64,000 bases of DNA from Melieria omissa (GCA_963971225.1 OZ020270.1:65414932-65478931); one strand, 5' to 3'; counted from the first letter of the stretch, positions 1 through 11,943 are shown. Numbers and translations are program-made. The notes: generated from the letters alone by a model not told the origin.

Positions 1-159
1 TGAGGCTTTCAATGCGCTCAGGCTGGCCACTATTGCAGCAAGCTGGCCATTTGGACCTATGGCGTCAGTTTCCATCATTGTGGCTTCCAAAAAACATTCC
101 TCTGCCTCCTCTCCTTCGTCTTGCACAGTCTCGTCGTCTTCAACTGAAATTCGTGGCAT
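1..159 (-). CDS. Unrecognised acidic protein, N-terminal part only
   Basis: An open frame of 53 codons starts at ATG (159-157) and runs off the left edge of the window without a stop. The first residues are MPRISVEDDE and the stretch is rich in Glu and Asp, with little basic character. I do not recognise a family. The start codon lies in a sequence that recurs upstream, where a second copy gives a similar start (MPRIAVKDAE) but stops after 17 codons. This looks like a duplicated 5' region of a gene or of a retroelement ORF1/gag. Because only 53 codons are visible, chance openness cannot be excluded. Confidence 0.35.
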   Translation of the reverse strand, partial: MPRISVEDDETVQDEGEEAEECFLEATMMETDAIGPNGQLAAIVASLSALKAS

Positions 160-427
160 CAGAGGGGAAACGGCGTTACAAGCTAGAAGCTGGCTTGCTA
201 TTGGCTGTTGCGTCTGCGTAGAACTCGGCGGTGGCACACACACACACAACACTCAACTTGAAATTAATCACAAATGTTTATTAGGCTATTTCGTCTTGCA
301 AAGCCTCGGCGTCTTTAACGGCAATGCGTGGCATCAGAGGGGAAACGACGTTGCAAACTAGAAGCTGGCTTTCTATTGGCTGTTGCGTCTGCGTAGAACT
401 CGGCGGTGGCACACACACACACAACAC
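155..427. repeat. Two-copy direct repeat containing a start codon
   Basis: About 95 bp at 155-248 recur at 328-424 with a few substitutions. Each copy begins with GCATCAGAGGGGAAACG and ends with a (CA)n stretch and AACACT. Read on the minus strand, each copy carries an ATG followed by similar codons, so the duplication includes the 5' leader and first codons of the leftward open frame. Confidence 0.75.
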
Positions 428-755
428 TGCAAAGGCGCAACGTAATTTCGAAAACTGTAAACTATTGACCGGCAGGGCAATGAAAGTCGCTATTGATTTT
501 GAAGAAAAACGAATTTAACTTTATTTAACGTAAGGCGATTTTGATTGTTTGGTTCGGCTTATTTGCTGTGGCTTGGTTTGGTTTGGCTATGCTGTGTGTT
601 TCGAAATTGTGCGCGTTGGCACCTCGCGGCACTCCTCGGCGACTGTCTTGCTTCTTTTTCCGGCGGCAACTGAACTCTCCGTTTTCAATGGCGGCAACCA
701 ACTGAACTTGGCTGCAGCTGACTCGCTATCTTCGTTCGGCACAGGGTCACTCAAC
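428..755. other. No gene recognised
   Basis: This stretch has several short open frames but no motif I recognise. It lies upstream of the leftward acidic reading frame and could be its promoter region. It ends where the tandem macro-unit begins. Confidence 0.5.
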
Positions 756-893
756 AGTACTTCAAATGCGAAATAATCAAACACGTGTTTCTCAGTTTTT
801 TTTTAAATCGAAAACAAACAGGGTAAACTAAGGGTAAAAAGTTTGTATGGATAAGCATGATTCAATGGGGTTTTTGTCTTCAAACTTGATTAA

Positions 894-1134
894 CCCTTTC
901 GAGACCGATTGCACACCGTGTGTGCAATGGATTTCCGAGTCTATAAGACAGTAATGTGCAATTATCAGTTATTCTGAGTAAACTAGTCTTCGAAATAAGA
1001 TTTTTCTGGAAGTAATGAAATCTGTAAAGTACAGAAAAACAAATTTGACATTGATTTTACTGTGTACAATACAAAGAAAAATAAAATTTCGCTCCTGGGG
1101 ACCGTGTTCGAAAAAAGTCGTCGTCTTGAATGGG
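894..1134. mobile_element. TTAA-flanked MITE, copy 1
   Basis: TTAA at 890-893 and 1135-1138 flanks imperfect inverted ends, CCCTTTCGAGAC on the left and GGGTTTAAG-side reverse complement CCCATTCAAGAC on the right. A palindrome with arms ATTGCACAC/GTGTGCAAT sits just inside the left end (908-928). TTAA target duplication and ends beginning CCC are typical of piggyBac-type transposons. No coding sequence is present, so it would need a transposase in trans. Confidence 0.55.
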
Positions 1135-1269
1135 TTAAAGTGCACCAAATGATAAATAAAAGGTTTTTATTTTTTCGAAAATCGAAATCTGACGGAGTCA
1201 ACGATGGGTTAAGAGTTTGTATAGGGAAACATGATTTAAGGGGAATAATAGGGAAGCATGATTTAAAAT

Positions 1270-3720
1270 ATGACGAAAGCCGAAAGCGTGTCAGGCACGC
1301 AGTGGTTCTCCACACTCGACTTACGCAGCGGCTATTGGCAGGTAGAGCTTGCAGACAAGGACAAGGAGAAAACGGCTTTCAGTGTTGGCGATGGTTTGTG
1401 GCAGTTCACCGTAATGCCGTTTGGACTCTGCAACACACCAGCAACATTCGAGCGGCTAATGGAACGCGTGCTAAAAGGGCTGCATTGGCGGACGTGTCTG
1501 GTGTACCTCGACGACATCATCGTGATGGGTAAAAACTTCGACGACCACCTGGGAAAGCTAAAGGAGGTATTCGAGCGGATACGAGAAGCCGGGCTTAGAC
1601 TCAACCCAAAGAAGTGCTCGCTGTTCCAAAAGGAGGTCAAGTATCTGGGTCATACGGTTTCCGCCCGCGGAGTACATACGGATGAAGGCAAAATCACGGC
1701 GGTGAAGGAGTGGCCCCGGCCACGCAATCTACACGAACTTCGCAGTTTCCTGGGCCTGTGCACATACTACCGCCGATTTGTTCCGGGATTCGCGAACATA
1801 GCCAGCAGCTTGCACAAACTGACGAAAAAGAGCCAAACTTTCGAGTGGAACGAGGACCAGGAACAGGCTTTTGCTCGTCTGAAGGAAAAACTGTGCAGTG
1901 CCCCAATTCTGGCCTTCCCCGTGCCTGGGGAGATGTTTGTGCGGGATACAGATGCAAGCGGAAATAGTATTGGCGGTGTGATATCACAGATAATAGACGG
2001 CCAGGAACAAGTGATAGTATACTACAGTAGGGTTCTATCGAAACCGGAACGCAATTGCTGTGTGACACGGAGAGAACTGCTGGCGGTATTGGACTGCGTG
2101 AAACACTTCCACAAATATCTGTATGGACAAAGGTTTCGCCTGCGCACAGATCATGCGGCATTGAGATGGCTCCTGAACTTTAAAGATCCTGAAGGGCAAT
2201 TGGCGCGGTGGATCGAGCGACTGCAGAGCTACGACTACACGATAGAGCATCGCAAGGGCAGTAGCCATGGAAATGCCGATGCCTTGTCCCGCCGTCCGTG
2301 CAAAGTCGAATGCAGGCAATACTCGCGAGCCGAAAGCAAAGAACAGATAGTGGACGCCTGGTTGGTAAGCGTCATGCCAGAGGAAGAGTGGTCTGCGGAG
2401 AGGCTACAAAAAGACCAGTGTGAGGATGCGGATCTTGCGAAAATCGTCGAAGGCAAGGAGCAAGGCGCACGTCCAGACTGGCAGGAGATGGCCGGTGAAA
2501 GCCCGATCGCTAAGGCTTACTGGGCACAGTGGAAAAGTCTGCGGCTGAAGGAAGGCTGCCTGTACCGCGAATGGGAGAGCGCGGATGGTCGGACCAGCAA
2601 CCCCCTAATGGTAGTGCCGAAATGCAGAATCAACGAGGTCATCGAGGCATACCATAACGACTCCAGTGGAGGGCACCTAGGCATCACCAAAACCGTCGCC
2701 AAAATAAAAAGACGATTCTACTGGGTAGGATGTCAGGAGTCTGTTACCGAGTGGATTAAGAGCTGCGACCGATGTTCAGCCGCGAAAGGGCCGACAAGAA
2801 GATCTCGAGGCCGCATGCAGCAGTACAACGTGGGAGCGCCCTTCAAGCGGATTGCTATGGACGTCGCCGGCCCATTCCCAACTAGTACTCAAGGCAACAA
2901 ATATGTGCTGGTGGTAATGGATTACTTCAGCAAATGGCCCGAAGTGTACCCTATTCCTAACCAGGAGGCCACTACGATCTCGGAAAAGCTGGTAAACAAC
3001 TGGGTAGCCAGGTTCGGAGTTCCGTTGGAGTTGCACTCAGATCAAGGCCGGAATTTCGAATCTGCGGTATTCAAGGAAGTGTGTGAGCTGCTGGGGATAA
3101 AGAAAACGCGTACCACTCCTTTGCACCCACAGTCCGACGGCATGGTGGAACGCTTTAACCGGACACTGGAGGAATACCTGCGGAAAGTGGTAGGCAGGAA
3201 TCAAAAGGATTGGGACACGCATATCCCCCTGTTCCTGATGGCGTATAGGTCAGCCCCGCACGACACGACATCACTCACTCCAGCCCGAGCAGTGTTCGGC
3301 ACAGAGTTGCGGTTACCCGCTGACTTGAAGTTCGGGGTAGTCAGCACAACGGGAGGCGCTAAGACGGACTACGTGGTCAATAAGCGGGCGGAACTGGAGG
3401 AAATTCACCAGTTTATAAGGGGCCGCACCAAACTGGTCAGCGATAAGGCGAAAGCCAGATACGATCTACGGGCCAACTCAGCAGGGTTCCAAGAAGGCGA
3501 TTTGGTAATGCTCTACAACCCGCAGCGGAGGAAAGGTTTGTCTCCGAAACTTCAAGCGTCATGGGAAGGACCGTACGAAGTCGTGACTAGGATTAACGAC
3601 GTGGTATACCGGATTCAACGTTGCAGCAATAGAGGCGCTAAGCTGAAGGTAGTCCATTTGGAGCGTCTGGCGCCTCATCACAGCGGAGCCTCGGCACTTG
3701 TTCGGGACGAACAAGTCTAA
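1270..3720 (+). pseudogene. pol: Ty3/gypsy Pol, 5'-truncated (RT core, RNase H, integrase)
   Basis: An 816-codon frame that begins inside reverse transcriptase. Visible in order: RT with FSTLDLRSGYW and the catalytic YLDDIIV box (about residues 79-85); RNase H with DTDASG, the RRELLAV glutamate, RTDHAAL and GNADALSR; integrase zinc finger (HN...GGH...C..C near residues 460-500); integrase core with D in MDVAGPF, D in HSDQGRN and E in GMVERFNRT; and a C-terminal GPY/F module (WEGPYEVV). Gag, protease and the RT N-terminus are missing. The first ATG derives from flanking DNA (TKAESV), not from the element. The catalytic residues look intact, but no full polyprotein can be made. It ends 11 bp before the 3' LTR. 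Confidence 0.95.
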
Positions 3721-4155
3721 GTGGTGGGCAGTGTAACGATAAGACAGTCTGTCGCTGTGCAAAGCAACCCTGCCGCTTCGCGCCGTGCTATAATTCAATG
3801 TGGCAACGACGGCCGCGATAATAACTTTTAGTCCAATCTGGCAACGATGGTCGCGATCATCAGGGAAACCTTTAGTCCACTCGGGAATGTGCGAGAACGA
3901 TCTGCGCAATGGCCGGACGGGTATAAAAGGCAGCCGGGTGCGGCGCAGCGAGTCAGTCTGGTTTTGACAAGTGAAGTTGCCACACGAAGTAATTAAGCAA
4001 ATATTTAAGTGTACGAACAGTAAAGTGTAAACTGTGAATAATAAAGTGACTGTTGGTTTATTTTATTGTCTGCGTTTAAGAAACTGAGTGTGTTTATTTT
4101 CAAATTGCACAATCCAGTGATACGTAACAGCCCACTAGACGTAGTATTCGTAACA
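1282..4155 (+). mobile_element. 5'-truncated Ty3/gypsy element, copy A
   Basis: The element enters at about 1282-1288 in the middle of RT and ends with a 424-bp 3' LTR followed by ATAT (4156-4159), the target sequence seen next to other members of the family here. No 5' LTR, primer-binding site or Gag is present. The same breakpoint is found in copy B, so truncation preceded the segmental duplication. In copy C the flank continues past the breakpoint with different sequence. Confidence 0.9.
3732..4155 (+). repeat. 3' LTR (type 1) of truncated gypsy copy A
   Basis: It starts TGTAACGATAAGACAG and ends TATTCGTAACA (TG...CA). It is preceded by the purine-rich tract AAGTGGTGGGCAG. It contains TATAAAAG at 3922-3929, the initiator TCAGTC at 3953-3958 and an AATAAA polyadenylation signal near 4040. 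Confidence 0.93.
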
Positions 4156-5524
4156 ATATGTTACAGCACTCATTTCAATCGGATGGGGAAAGGGGGCAAG
4201 GAAGGGCAGTAGTTAACTAAAACTTTGTGTTCACCACAAGTATACTTTTTTTCAAGAATTGCAAGCAGAATAGCCTCTCGATCGTTTTGGTACCAAATCG
4301 TTTTGATTCCAATTGTTCATTTACTTTTTTACGCTCTGATTTTCTGACAAGGTTTGCAAAAATGGCTGTATTGAGATAAGAAGTCAGCAGAAAGATTTTC
4401 CTTTCGTTAACGTTGCTCTACGCAAAATTTTTAGCTTTACTAAACTCAAATCTAGTCTTCAAGAAAAATTCGCCGCTTGTACTTTTTCTAGAAGCGATCC
4501 AGATGGAATCGATAGCGATTGGTTTTTCGCTTAAGAGTATAGTTAGATACGATATATTTATAGAACGATATATTTTCGGGTAATTTTTTGTCACCCACAT
4601 ATCCTGGTTATGATGAAAAGTGCTCAAAGGGGCATCTTCTTCTTGTTTACTCAGTGTGTCCTTTTCATAGGACGTACATGGCAGTTGTCACTAAACCCAC
4701 GTTTCTTATATATCTCTTATGGGTGTTACCGAGCTTCATTCTTGATTACAATCGTTACGTTCTTGGCGAGTGGTTTTGTCACCGACAGAACGAAAAATTG
4801 GTCTGCCTGTTGTGTAACTCTACAGATAATCAAGAGATTCTCCATTCGACTTATAAACACCACTCAAAATTGAAATACCAAAATATGCCTGAATATCACC
4901 AACGCTGATCCCTGTATTGCCAAAAACTCGCAAACCTTCAACATTAGTTTTGTCAGTTACTATCTTTAACATTGGTCTTCATTAGCATCTTTTATTACTG
5001 ATACACGACTTCAAGCATAACGAGTTTTACCAACTTTAGTTGAAATAAATTGGCTTCTACTTTTCCGTTGAGTTCAGGAGGCCCATTGATCCATAATAAG
5101 GGTTTGCCTATAAAAGCAGTTCAAAACTTTCAATCCAGTGACGTAATTGTATGGCATTTACTGTATGTGTTGCCTTGAATTTCCATACAATTTGTATATG
5201 GGTGAAATGCCACCCGAACGTCGGCCACGTAACTTTTTTTATAATCATCGTTATAATCAAATAATCAATGTGTTGTACATAGATTCTAAAACTTATATTG
5301 GTTTGCTACAAATACAAGAAACCTTAATCATTTTGATAAATATATAGGAAAGTTATAGCATCTCAAAGTTGAAAATGGGTGAAAAATCACCCGAACGACG
5401 GAAACTAATTAAACACTTATTTTTTACTTTTGTGAAAAACTAAATTTAACGAGGTAAACCAAGGGTTAAATATTTGTATGGAGAAACAAAATTTTTTGGC
5501 CCGTTTGACTTCAAACTTGGTAAA
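4156..5524. other. Flank of the gypsy copy: mostly unassigned, with a piggyBac-like relic
   Basis: Apart from the relic at 4784-4903, I see no coding sequence. Two similar short palindromic motifs, GGGTGAAATGCCACCCG (about 5200) and GGGTGAAAAATCACCCG (about 5374), lie near the right end. The first marks the place where the foldback element inserted in copy B. Confidence 0.5.
4784..4903 (-). pseudogene. Relic of a piggyBac-like transposase
   Basis: Reading leftward from 4903, about 40 codons give a piggyBac-type segment including AYFGISILSGVYKSNGES and TTGRPIFRSV, with an in-frame TAG between them. It matches the segment AYFGLLLLSGVYRSYGE of the better preserved transposase at 32239-33483. 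Outside this block the frame dissolves, so this is a small decayed remnant. The same relic occurs in copy B. Confidence 0.75.
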
Positions 5525-5662
5525 AGTACTTCAAATGCGAAATAATCAAACACGTGTTTCTCAGTTTTTTTTTAAATCGAAAACAAACAGGGTAAACTAA
5601 GGGTAAAAAGTTTGTATGGATAAGCATGATTCAATGGGGTTTTTGTCTTCAAACTTGATTAA

Positions 5663-5903
5663 CCCTTTCGAGACCGATTGCACACCGTGTGTGCAATGGA
5701 TTTCCGAGTCTATAAGACAGTAATGTGCAATTATCAGTTATTCTGAGTAAACTAGTCTTCGAAATAAGATATTTCTGGAAGTAATGAAATCTGTAAAGTA
5801 CAGGAAAACAAATTTGACATTGATTTTACTGTGTACAATACAAAGAAAAATAAAATTTCGCTCCTGGGGACAGTGTTCGAAAAAAGTCGTCGTCTCGAAT
5901 GGG
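5663..5903. mobile_element. TTAA-flanked MITE, copy 2
   Basis: Same element as at 894-1134, in macro-unit B, flanked by TTAA at 5659-5662 and 5904-5907. Here the right end reads CGTCTCGAATGGG, which matches the left end CCCTTTCGAGACC better than in copy 1 and supports the TIR assignment. Confidence 0.55.
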
Positions 5904-6031
5904 TTAAAGTGCACCAAATGATAAATAAAAGGTTTTTATTTTTTCGAAAATCGAAATCTGACGGAGTCAACGATGGGTTAAGAGTTTGTATAGGGAAACA
6001 TGATTTAAGGGGAATAATAGAATAATAAAAT

Positions 6032-7499
6032 ATGACGAAAGCCGAAAGCGTGTCAGGCACGCAGTGGTTCTCCACACTCGACTTACGCAGCGGCTATTGG
6101 CAGGTAGAGCTTGCAGACAAGGACAAGGAGAAAACGGCTTTCAGTGTTGGCGATGGTTTGTGGCAGTTCACCGTAATGCCGTTTGGACTCTGCAACGCAC
6201 CAGCAACATTCGAGCGGCTAATGGAACGCGTGCTAAAAGGGCTGCATTGGCGGACGTGTCTGGTGTACCTCGACGACATCGTGATGCGTAAAAACTTCGA
6301 CGACCACCTGGGAAAGCTAAAGGAGGTATTCGAGCGGATACGAGAAGCCGGGCTTAGACTCAACCCAAAGAAGTGCTCGCTGTTCCAAAAGGAGGTCAAG
6401 TATCTGGGTCATACGGTTTCCGCCCGCGGAGTACATACGGATGAAGGCAAAATCACGGCGGTGAAGGAGTGGCCCCGGCCACGCAATCTACACGAACTTC
6501 GCAGTTTCCTGGGCCTGTGCACATACTACCGCCGATTTGTTCCGGGATTCGCGAACATAGCCAGCAGCTCGCACAAACTGACGAAAAAGAGCCAAGCTTT
6601 CGTGTGGAACGAGGACCAGGAACAGGCTTTTGCTCGTCTGAAGGAAAAACTGTGCAGTGCCCCAATTCTGGCCTTCCCCGTGCCTGGGGAGATGTTTGTG
6701 CGGGATACAGATGCAAGCGGAAATAGTATTGGCGGTGTGATGTCACAGATAATAGACGGCCAGGAACAAGTGATAGCGTACTACAGTAGGGTTCTATCGA
6801 AACCGGAACGCAATTGCTGTGTGACACGGGGAGAACTGCTGGCGGTATTGGACTGCGTGAAACACTTCCACAAATATCTGTATGGACAAAGGTTTCGCCT
6901 GCGCACAGATCATGCGGCATTGAGATGGCTCCTGAACTTTAAAGATCCTGAAGGGCAATTGGCGCGGTGGATCGAGCGACTGCAGAGCTACGACTACACG
7001 ATAGAGCATCGCAAGGGCAGTAGCCATGGAAATGCCGATGCCTTGTCCCGCCGTCCGTGCAAAGTCGAATGCAGGCAATACTCGCGAGCCGAAAGCAAAG
7101 AACAGATAGTGGACGTCTGGTTGGTAAGCGTCATGCCAGAGGAAGAGTGGTCTGCGGAGAGGCTACAAAAAGACCAGTGTGAGGATGCGGATCTTGCGAA
7201 AATCGTCGAAGGCAAGGAGCAAGGCGCACGTCCAGACTGGCAGGAGATGGCCGGTGAAAGCCCGATCGCTAAGGCTTACTGGGCACAGTGGAAAAGTCTG
7301 CGGCTGAAGGAAGGCTGCCTGTACCGCGAATGGGAGAGCGCGGATGGTCGGACCAGCAACCCCCTAATGGTAGTGCCGAAATGCAGAATCAACGAGGTCA
7401 TCGAGGCATATCATAACGACTCCAGTGGAGGGCACCTAGGCATCACCAAAACCGTCGCCAAAATAAAAAGACGATTCTACTGGGTAGGATGTCAGGAGT
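6032..7499 (+). pseudogene. pol: Truncated gypsy Pol copy B, left part (RT, RNase H, linker)
   Basis: This is the copy B counterpart of the 1270-3720 frame. It is open from 6032 through RT, RNase H and the start of the integrase zinc finger, and is interrupted after the residues YWVGCQE by a LINE-bearing insertion. A 3-bp deletion changes the catalytic region from YLDDIIVMG to YLDDIVMRK, and the RNase H motif reads RGELLAV in place of RRELLAV. The remainder of the integrase resumes at 10958. Confidence 0.93.
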
Positions 7500-7548
7500 G
7501 TGTTGTGCGCAGGGGATGACCCCTATAAATGCGAGGCATTGCGCTGGT

Positions 7549-10458
7549 TCAGGAAGGATATATAGGTTGGGAGAGAGGAAGTTGGGTGAAGAATTTATGG
7601 ACTCTTACCTTGAATCCATCAAGATCATAGGTGCTGGGGAAAACATCTGCAGGGAGACCATTCCACAATCGCGCTGTTCGGGCCAGGAACGAACTTTCTC
7701 TGTAGTGCGTAGTGCGCTGGAACATCGTTTCGACGTGGAATGCATGGGCGCCAGTGTTCAAACGGGTTGCCCGTGGGAATACCCGGAGTGATGGCATCAA
7801 GCTGCTCATCTCCACTGAGCAATTACCGAAAAAGTATCGGTAGAATAACACCACACATGCCACGTTTCGACGATGCTCCAAGGAGTCAATAGAGCTGGAT
7901 GCCCTACTGTCCCCTATAAGTTTAATCGCACGGTTTTGCACCCGATCCAGGAGCTCCAAATGGGTTTTTGAAGCCCCTGCCCATAGATGCGAGTTAAACT
8001 CCATTTTAGGTCGGATATAGGTGGTATAAATAATGCGGAGATCGGACGGGGTGAAATATTTTCTGCACCGCTTTAAGAAGCCGAGGCACTTGGCTGCTTC
8101 TTTCGACACGCCAAAAATATGATCGTTCCAACGAAGGTCGTTCTTAATGGACATGCCCAGAACATCAAGAGCTGCCGATTCCGCAATACTCACACCATCC
8201 ATAACCAGGGATGTGTTGGAATGTTGGGAGACTCGCTTGTGGGATAACAGGCAACATTGGGTCTTGCGAGGATTAAAATCGACCCTGTTCGCTTGACCCC
8301 ACTTGGAGATTGTTTGTAGGTCGCTATTAAGTGTGTCATTCATACGGCGCCTTTCTCTCTCAATCTCCACAGAGCTGGGGCGCTTTGTGAAGGAGTATGA
8401 ATGACAAATGGTGCTGTCATACGCAAACGAGTAGATGGGATTCTTCGTCGAAGACAATCGGTCGTTGATGAAGATAAGGAAAAGGGTTGGAGAAAGGACC
8501 GAACCCTGCGGCACTCCCGCGCTAAGGGAATGCTTTTCCGAGGCTATGCCGTCTATTACAACACGAATAGAGCGATCATAGAGGAAGCTCGTAATCCAAC
8601 GAGAGAAGATACTACCGACGCCATAGGCAATCAATTTAGACACGAGTGCTTTATGCCACACCCGGTCAAAGGCCTTAGAATTATCCAATGCAACAACCTT
8701 GCTTTCACCGAGGTTTAGAATGCTATGATTCCATTTCTCGGTGAGGACCGCCATAAGGTCTCCCGTCGATCGCTGTCTTCGAAAACCGTATTGGCGGTCA
8801 CTTAGCAGTCTATTGTGCTCCAGATATTTCACAAGGTTGAAGTTTACAATGCCTTCCATTACTTTGGAAAGCACTGAACAGATTGCTATTGGTCGGTAGT
8901 TCGCAGGGTCAGTAGTCTTGCCTTTTTTAGGAACTGGTTGAACATTTGCTACCTTCCAACATGTCGGAAATATACCTGTGGTGTATGACATGTTGAAAAG
9001 TTTGCGTAATGGACAAGCCAGTGAGGTAGCGCACTTTTGCAAAACAAGGGCTGGAATGCCGTCCGGCCCTGAAGCCTTATTTACATCGAGATTTGCAAGC
9101 ACCCTTTTAACTACCCGTGTCCGAAAATGAATTTCTGGCATAGAGCAAGATACATTCTCGACTACGGGTAGTGGTTGATCGCTGTGGGGCAGGGAGGAAT
9201 TCTCTGCGAAAATTTTAGCCAACAAATTAGCTTTATCAACCGAGTGAGTGATGATTTGATCATTGTTAAGGAGAGTTGGAATTGAAGACGATGTTTGATT
9301 CTTCACCTTCTTAACGAATGACCAAAAGTTCTTACTACCACGCTGGCATTGAAGAACTTTTTTCCTTTGGCGCTGTTCGTGCAGAAACTTTTGGCGCTTT
9401 AGGATGGCATTGCATCGATTTCTAGCCTGTTTACGCAGCTGTTCAGTGGCGGCATTTTTATTTGCCTGCCATGTTGTGAAAGCTTCCTCTTAGGACCTGA
9501 CAGCAATTCTGCATGTCTCATTAAACCATAGATTGTCCTTGGGTTTAATGCAAACCAGCTTATTAGGGATGAAGGACCGCATTCCTAATAATAAAATTTC
9601 TTCAACCATTTTGGCTGCGGCATTTATGTTTCTATCAAGAAAACACAATTTCCAATTGAAGTGGGTGAAAAAATCGTTAAGTCCACTCCAGTTAGCTTTA
9701 TCATACTTCCACATTAAGCGCTTCGGGGCTAAAGGCGAAGCATTGCGGATAGAAGAGTATGAAAAAGACGCCAAAATGGTGCAATGGTCCGAGTTTCCAA
9801 GAGGTGCGTGCATTTCAACATCATATTTTTCATGATGTGAAGTGAGAAAAAGATCTAGAGTATTGAGAGCTTGCCCCTCAACGCAGGGGATATGCGTTGG
9901 TTCATGCACTATTTGAGTCAAGTTATTAGACTCGGCAAAGAGCTCGACATACAAGCCTTCAGGAGTTGTGTGGCTGGAATGGCGTAGCCAATTGGAATTA
10001 TGAATATTGAAATCACCAGCAACTACAATTTCACTATTCGGATACGATTCCAGAATATGGGAAATAGAATCAGCGAGAAGATCAAACTTGTTATAAGTAA
10101 AATCTCTCCCTGAATTCGGGCTTCTGTACAGAAAGCAGAAGTGCAGAATGTGCGACTGGATATTGAATTTAACCCACATGGAGCTAAATTCGGCATCCGT
10201 CGTGTATAGTTGTTGCTGGCACTGGTACGCAACATTACTGCACACATAAAGGGCAAGACCCCTGTGGGGAGAGAACAATGGCAGTAGGTGGTACCCTGGG
10301 ATGTGGAAATCCAGTGGATCTGCATCCTCACACACCTGGGTCCCACCTAGTGCCATTACATGGGGTTTGTGGAGATTTACAAACGCGTATATTGCGAAAA
10401 AGTTCGCCCTGAGCCCGCGCACGTTGGAGAAGGCTTTACGAAATTTGTCCAGCACCAT
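7549..10458 (-). pseudogene. LINE ORF2: endonuclease and reverse transcriptase, inactivated
   Basis: One reading frame of about 970 codons is broken only by a TAA at 9492-9490. The N-terminal third is an EEP endonuclease with SNVRGL, AGDFNIHN and SDHCTI; the usual catalytic Glu in the (S/T)ET(Q/W) motif appears to be Gly (ALGGTQ). The C-terminal part is RT with NYRPIAICS, YGFRRQRST, NSKAFDRVWH and GVPQGSVLSP. The catalytic box reads FAYDS where this family has FADDS, so one of the two essential aspartates is Tyr. A C-terminal region with NRAIKLIGD follows. Both enzyme activities are therefore probably lost. Clade assignment between CR1 and jockey is uncertain. Confidence 0.88.
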
Positions 10459-10957
10459 GACCTGGGTGGGTTAAAGGACAAGGAAAGCAGTCGGAAATGC
10501 GATCTGATGCACTGAAAAATTGATGTTGCCCTGTGGTAAGTGTTATGCATTTACCACAGAGCAGTCAATTTCCCAGTGTCGAACAGTACCGCATGTAGCG
10601 CTACTAAAAACGGACGGAGGAAAAAGACAACACGGGAAAAAAAACACAGCAACAACACAACGCGGACGGAGGTCGAATTGGAGGACAGCAAGAATAACTG
10701 CACTCGCACTGCACTTTATATATGTGCGCAAGACGCATTTGAATTAATTTTTTTGTTTATTTATTGATTTGGTCGCGCGATTTTAGCCGGCCACAATGCG
10801 GTAGCAGCGACCGCCGGACATTAAGCGATACACGAAACATTTATTTATATATTAAACACGCTAACATGTATAAACACAAAAAACCGCGGAGCTACAAAAG
10901 GGCACGTCTGCCCACGCGAATTCTTCTTCACCACACTAAGTGGATTAAGTGTGGATT
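10459..10957. other. Unassigned sequence upstream of the LINE ORF2
   Basis: About 500 bp between the LINE ORF2 start and the resumed gypsy integrase. It could be the LINE 5' region or DNA brought in with it. A short near-repeat, GTGGATTAAGTGTGGATTG, lies beside the right junction. No open frame with recognisable content is present. Confidence 0.45.
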
Positions 10958-11932
10958 GCCGAGTGGATTAAGAGCTGCGACCGATGTTCAGCTGCGAAAG
11001 GGCCGACAAGAAGATCTCGAGGCCGCATGCAGCAGTACAACGTGGGAGCGCCCTTCGAGCGGATTGCTATGGACGTCGCCGGCCCATTCCCAACTAGTAC
11101 TCAAGGCAACAAATATGTGCTGGTGGTAATGGATTACTTCAGCAAATGGCCCGAAGTGTACCCTATTCCTAACCAGGAGGCCACTACGATCTCGGAAAAG
11201 CTGGTAAACAACTGGGTAGCCAGGTTCGGAGTTCCGTTGGAGTTGCACTCAGATCAAGGCCGGAATTTCGAATCTGCGGTATTCGAGGAAGTGTGTGAGC
11301 TGCTGGGGATAAAGAAAACGCGTACCACTCCTTTGCACCCACAGTCCGACGGCATGGTGGAACGCTTTAACCGGACACTGGAGGAATACCTGCGGAAAGT
11401 GGTAGGCAGGAATCAAAAGGATTGGGACACGCATATCCCCCTGTTCCTGATGGCGTATAGGTCAGCCCCGCACGACACGACATCACTCACTCCAGCCCGA
11501 GCAGTGTTCGGCACAGAGTTGCGGTTACCCGCTGACTTGAAGTTCGGGGTAGTCAGCACAACGGGAGGCGCTAAGACGGACTACGTGGTCAATAAGCGGG
11601 CGGAACTGGAGGAAATTCACCAGTTTATAAGGGGCCGCACCAAACTGGTCAGCGATAAGGCGAAAGCCAGATACGATCTACGGGCCAACTCAGCAGGGTT
11701 CCAAGAAGGCGATTTGGTAATGCTCTACAACCCGCAGCGGAGGAAAGGTTTGTCTCCGAAACTTCAAGCGTCATGGGAAGGACCGTACGAAGTCGTGACT
11801 AGGATTAACGACGTGGTATACCGGATTCAACGTTGCAGCAATAGAGGCGCTAAGCTGAAGGTAGTCCATTTGGAGCGTCTGGCGCCTCATCACAGCGGAG
11901 CCTCGGCACTTGTTCGGGACGAACATGTCTAA
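10958..11932 (+). pseudogene. pol: Truncated gypsy Pol copy B, right part (integrase)
   Basis: The frame resumes at the integrase zinc finger (EWIKSCDRC) and continues through the core, with D in MDVAGPF, D in HSDQGRN and E in MVERFNRT, then the GPY/F module (WEGPYEVV) to the stop at 11932. Compared with copy A, differences are few (for example FEEVCELL against FKEVCELL). It has lost its N-terminal half to the LINE insertion. Confidence 0.93.
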
Positions 11933-11943
11933 GTGGTGGGCAG

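Larger units (their letters stand above)
756..5524 (+). repeat. Macro-unit copy A of a tandem segmental repeat
   Basis: The sequence starting AGTACTTCAAATGCG at 756 restarts at 5525 and again at 15769. Copy A is 4769 bp. It holds a small TTAA-flanked MITE, a 5'-truncated gypsy element with its 3' LTR, and a decayed piggyBac-like remnant. Copies A and B are nearly identical base for base outside later insertions, so the duplication is recent. Confidence 0.85.
7500..10957 (-). mobile_element. CR1/jockey-like LINE inserted in the gypsy integrase
   Basis: About 3.46 kb separates the two halves of the copy B integrase frame. The minus-strand coding region holds an apurinic-type endonuclease followed by reverse transcriptase, the order found in LINEs of the jockey/CR1 group. 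The 3' end lies about 50 bp beyond the stop codon at 7549, with no poly(A) tail visible. I could not identify a clear target-site duplication at either junction. No ORF1 was found, so the element is probably 5'-truncated or its 5' part is unrecognisable. Confidence 0.8.

Noticed and set aside
4588..4908. Plus-strand open frames at 4588-4908 and 12800-13120
   Set aside because: The complementary strand carries the piggyBac-like relic, so these are antisense shadows.
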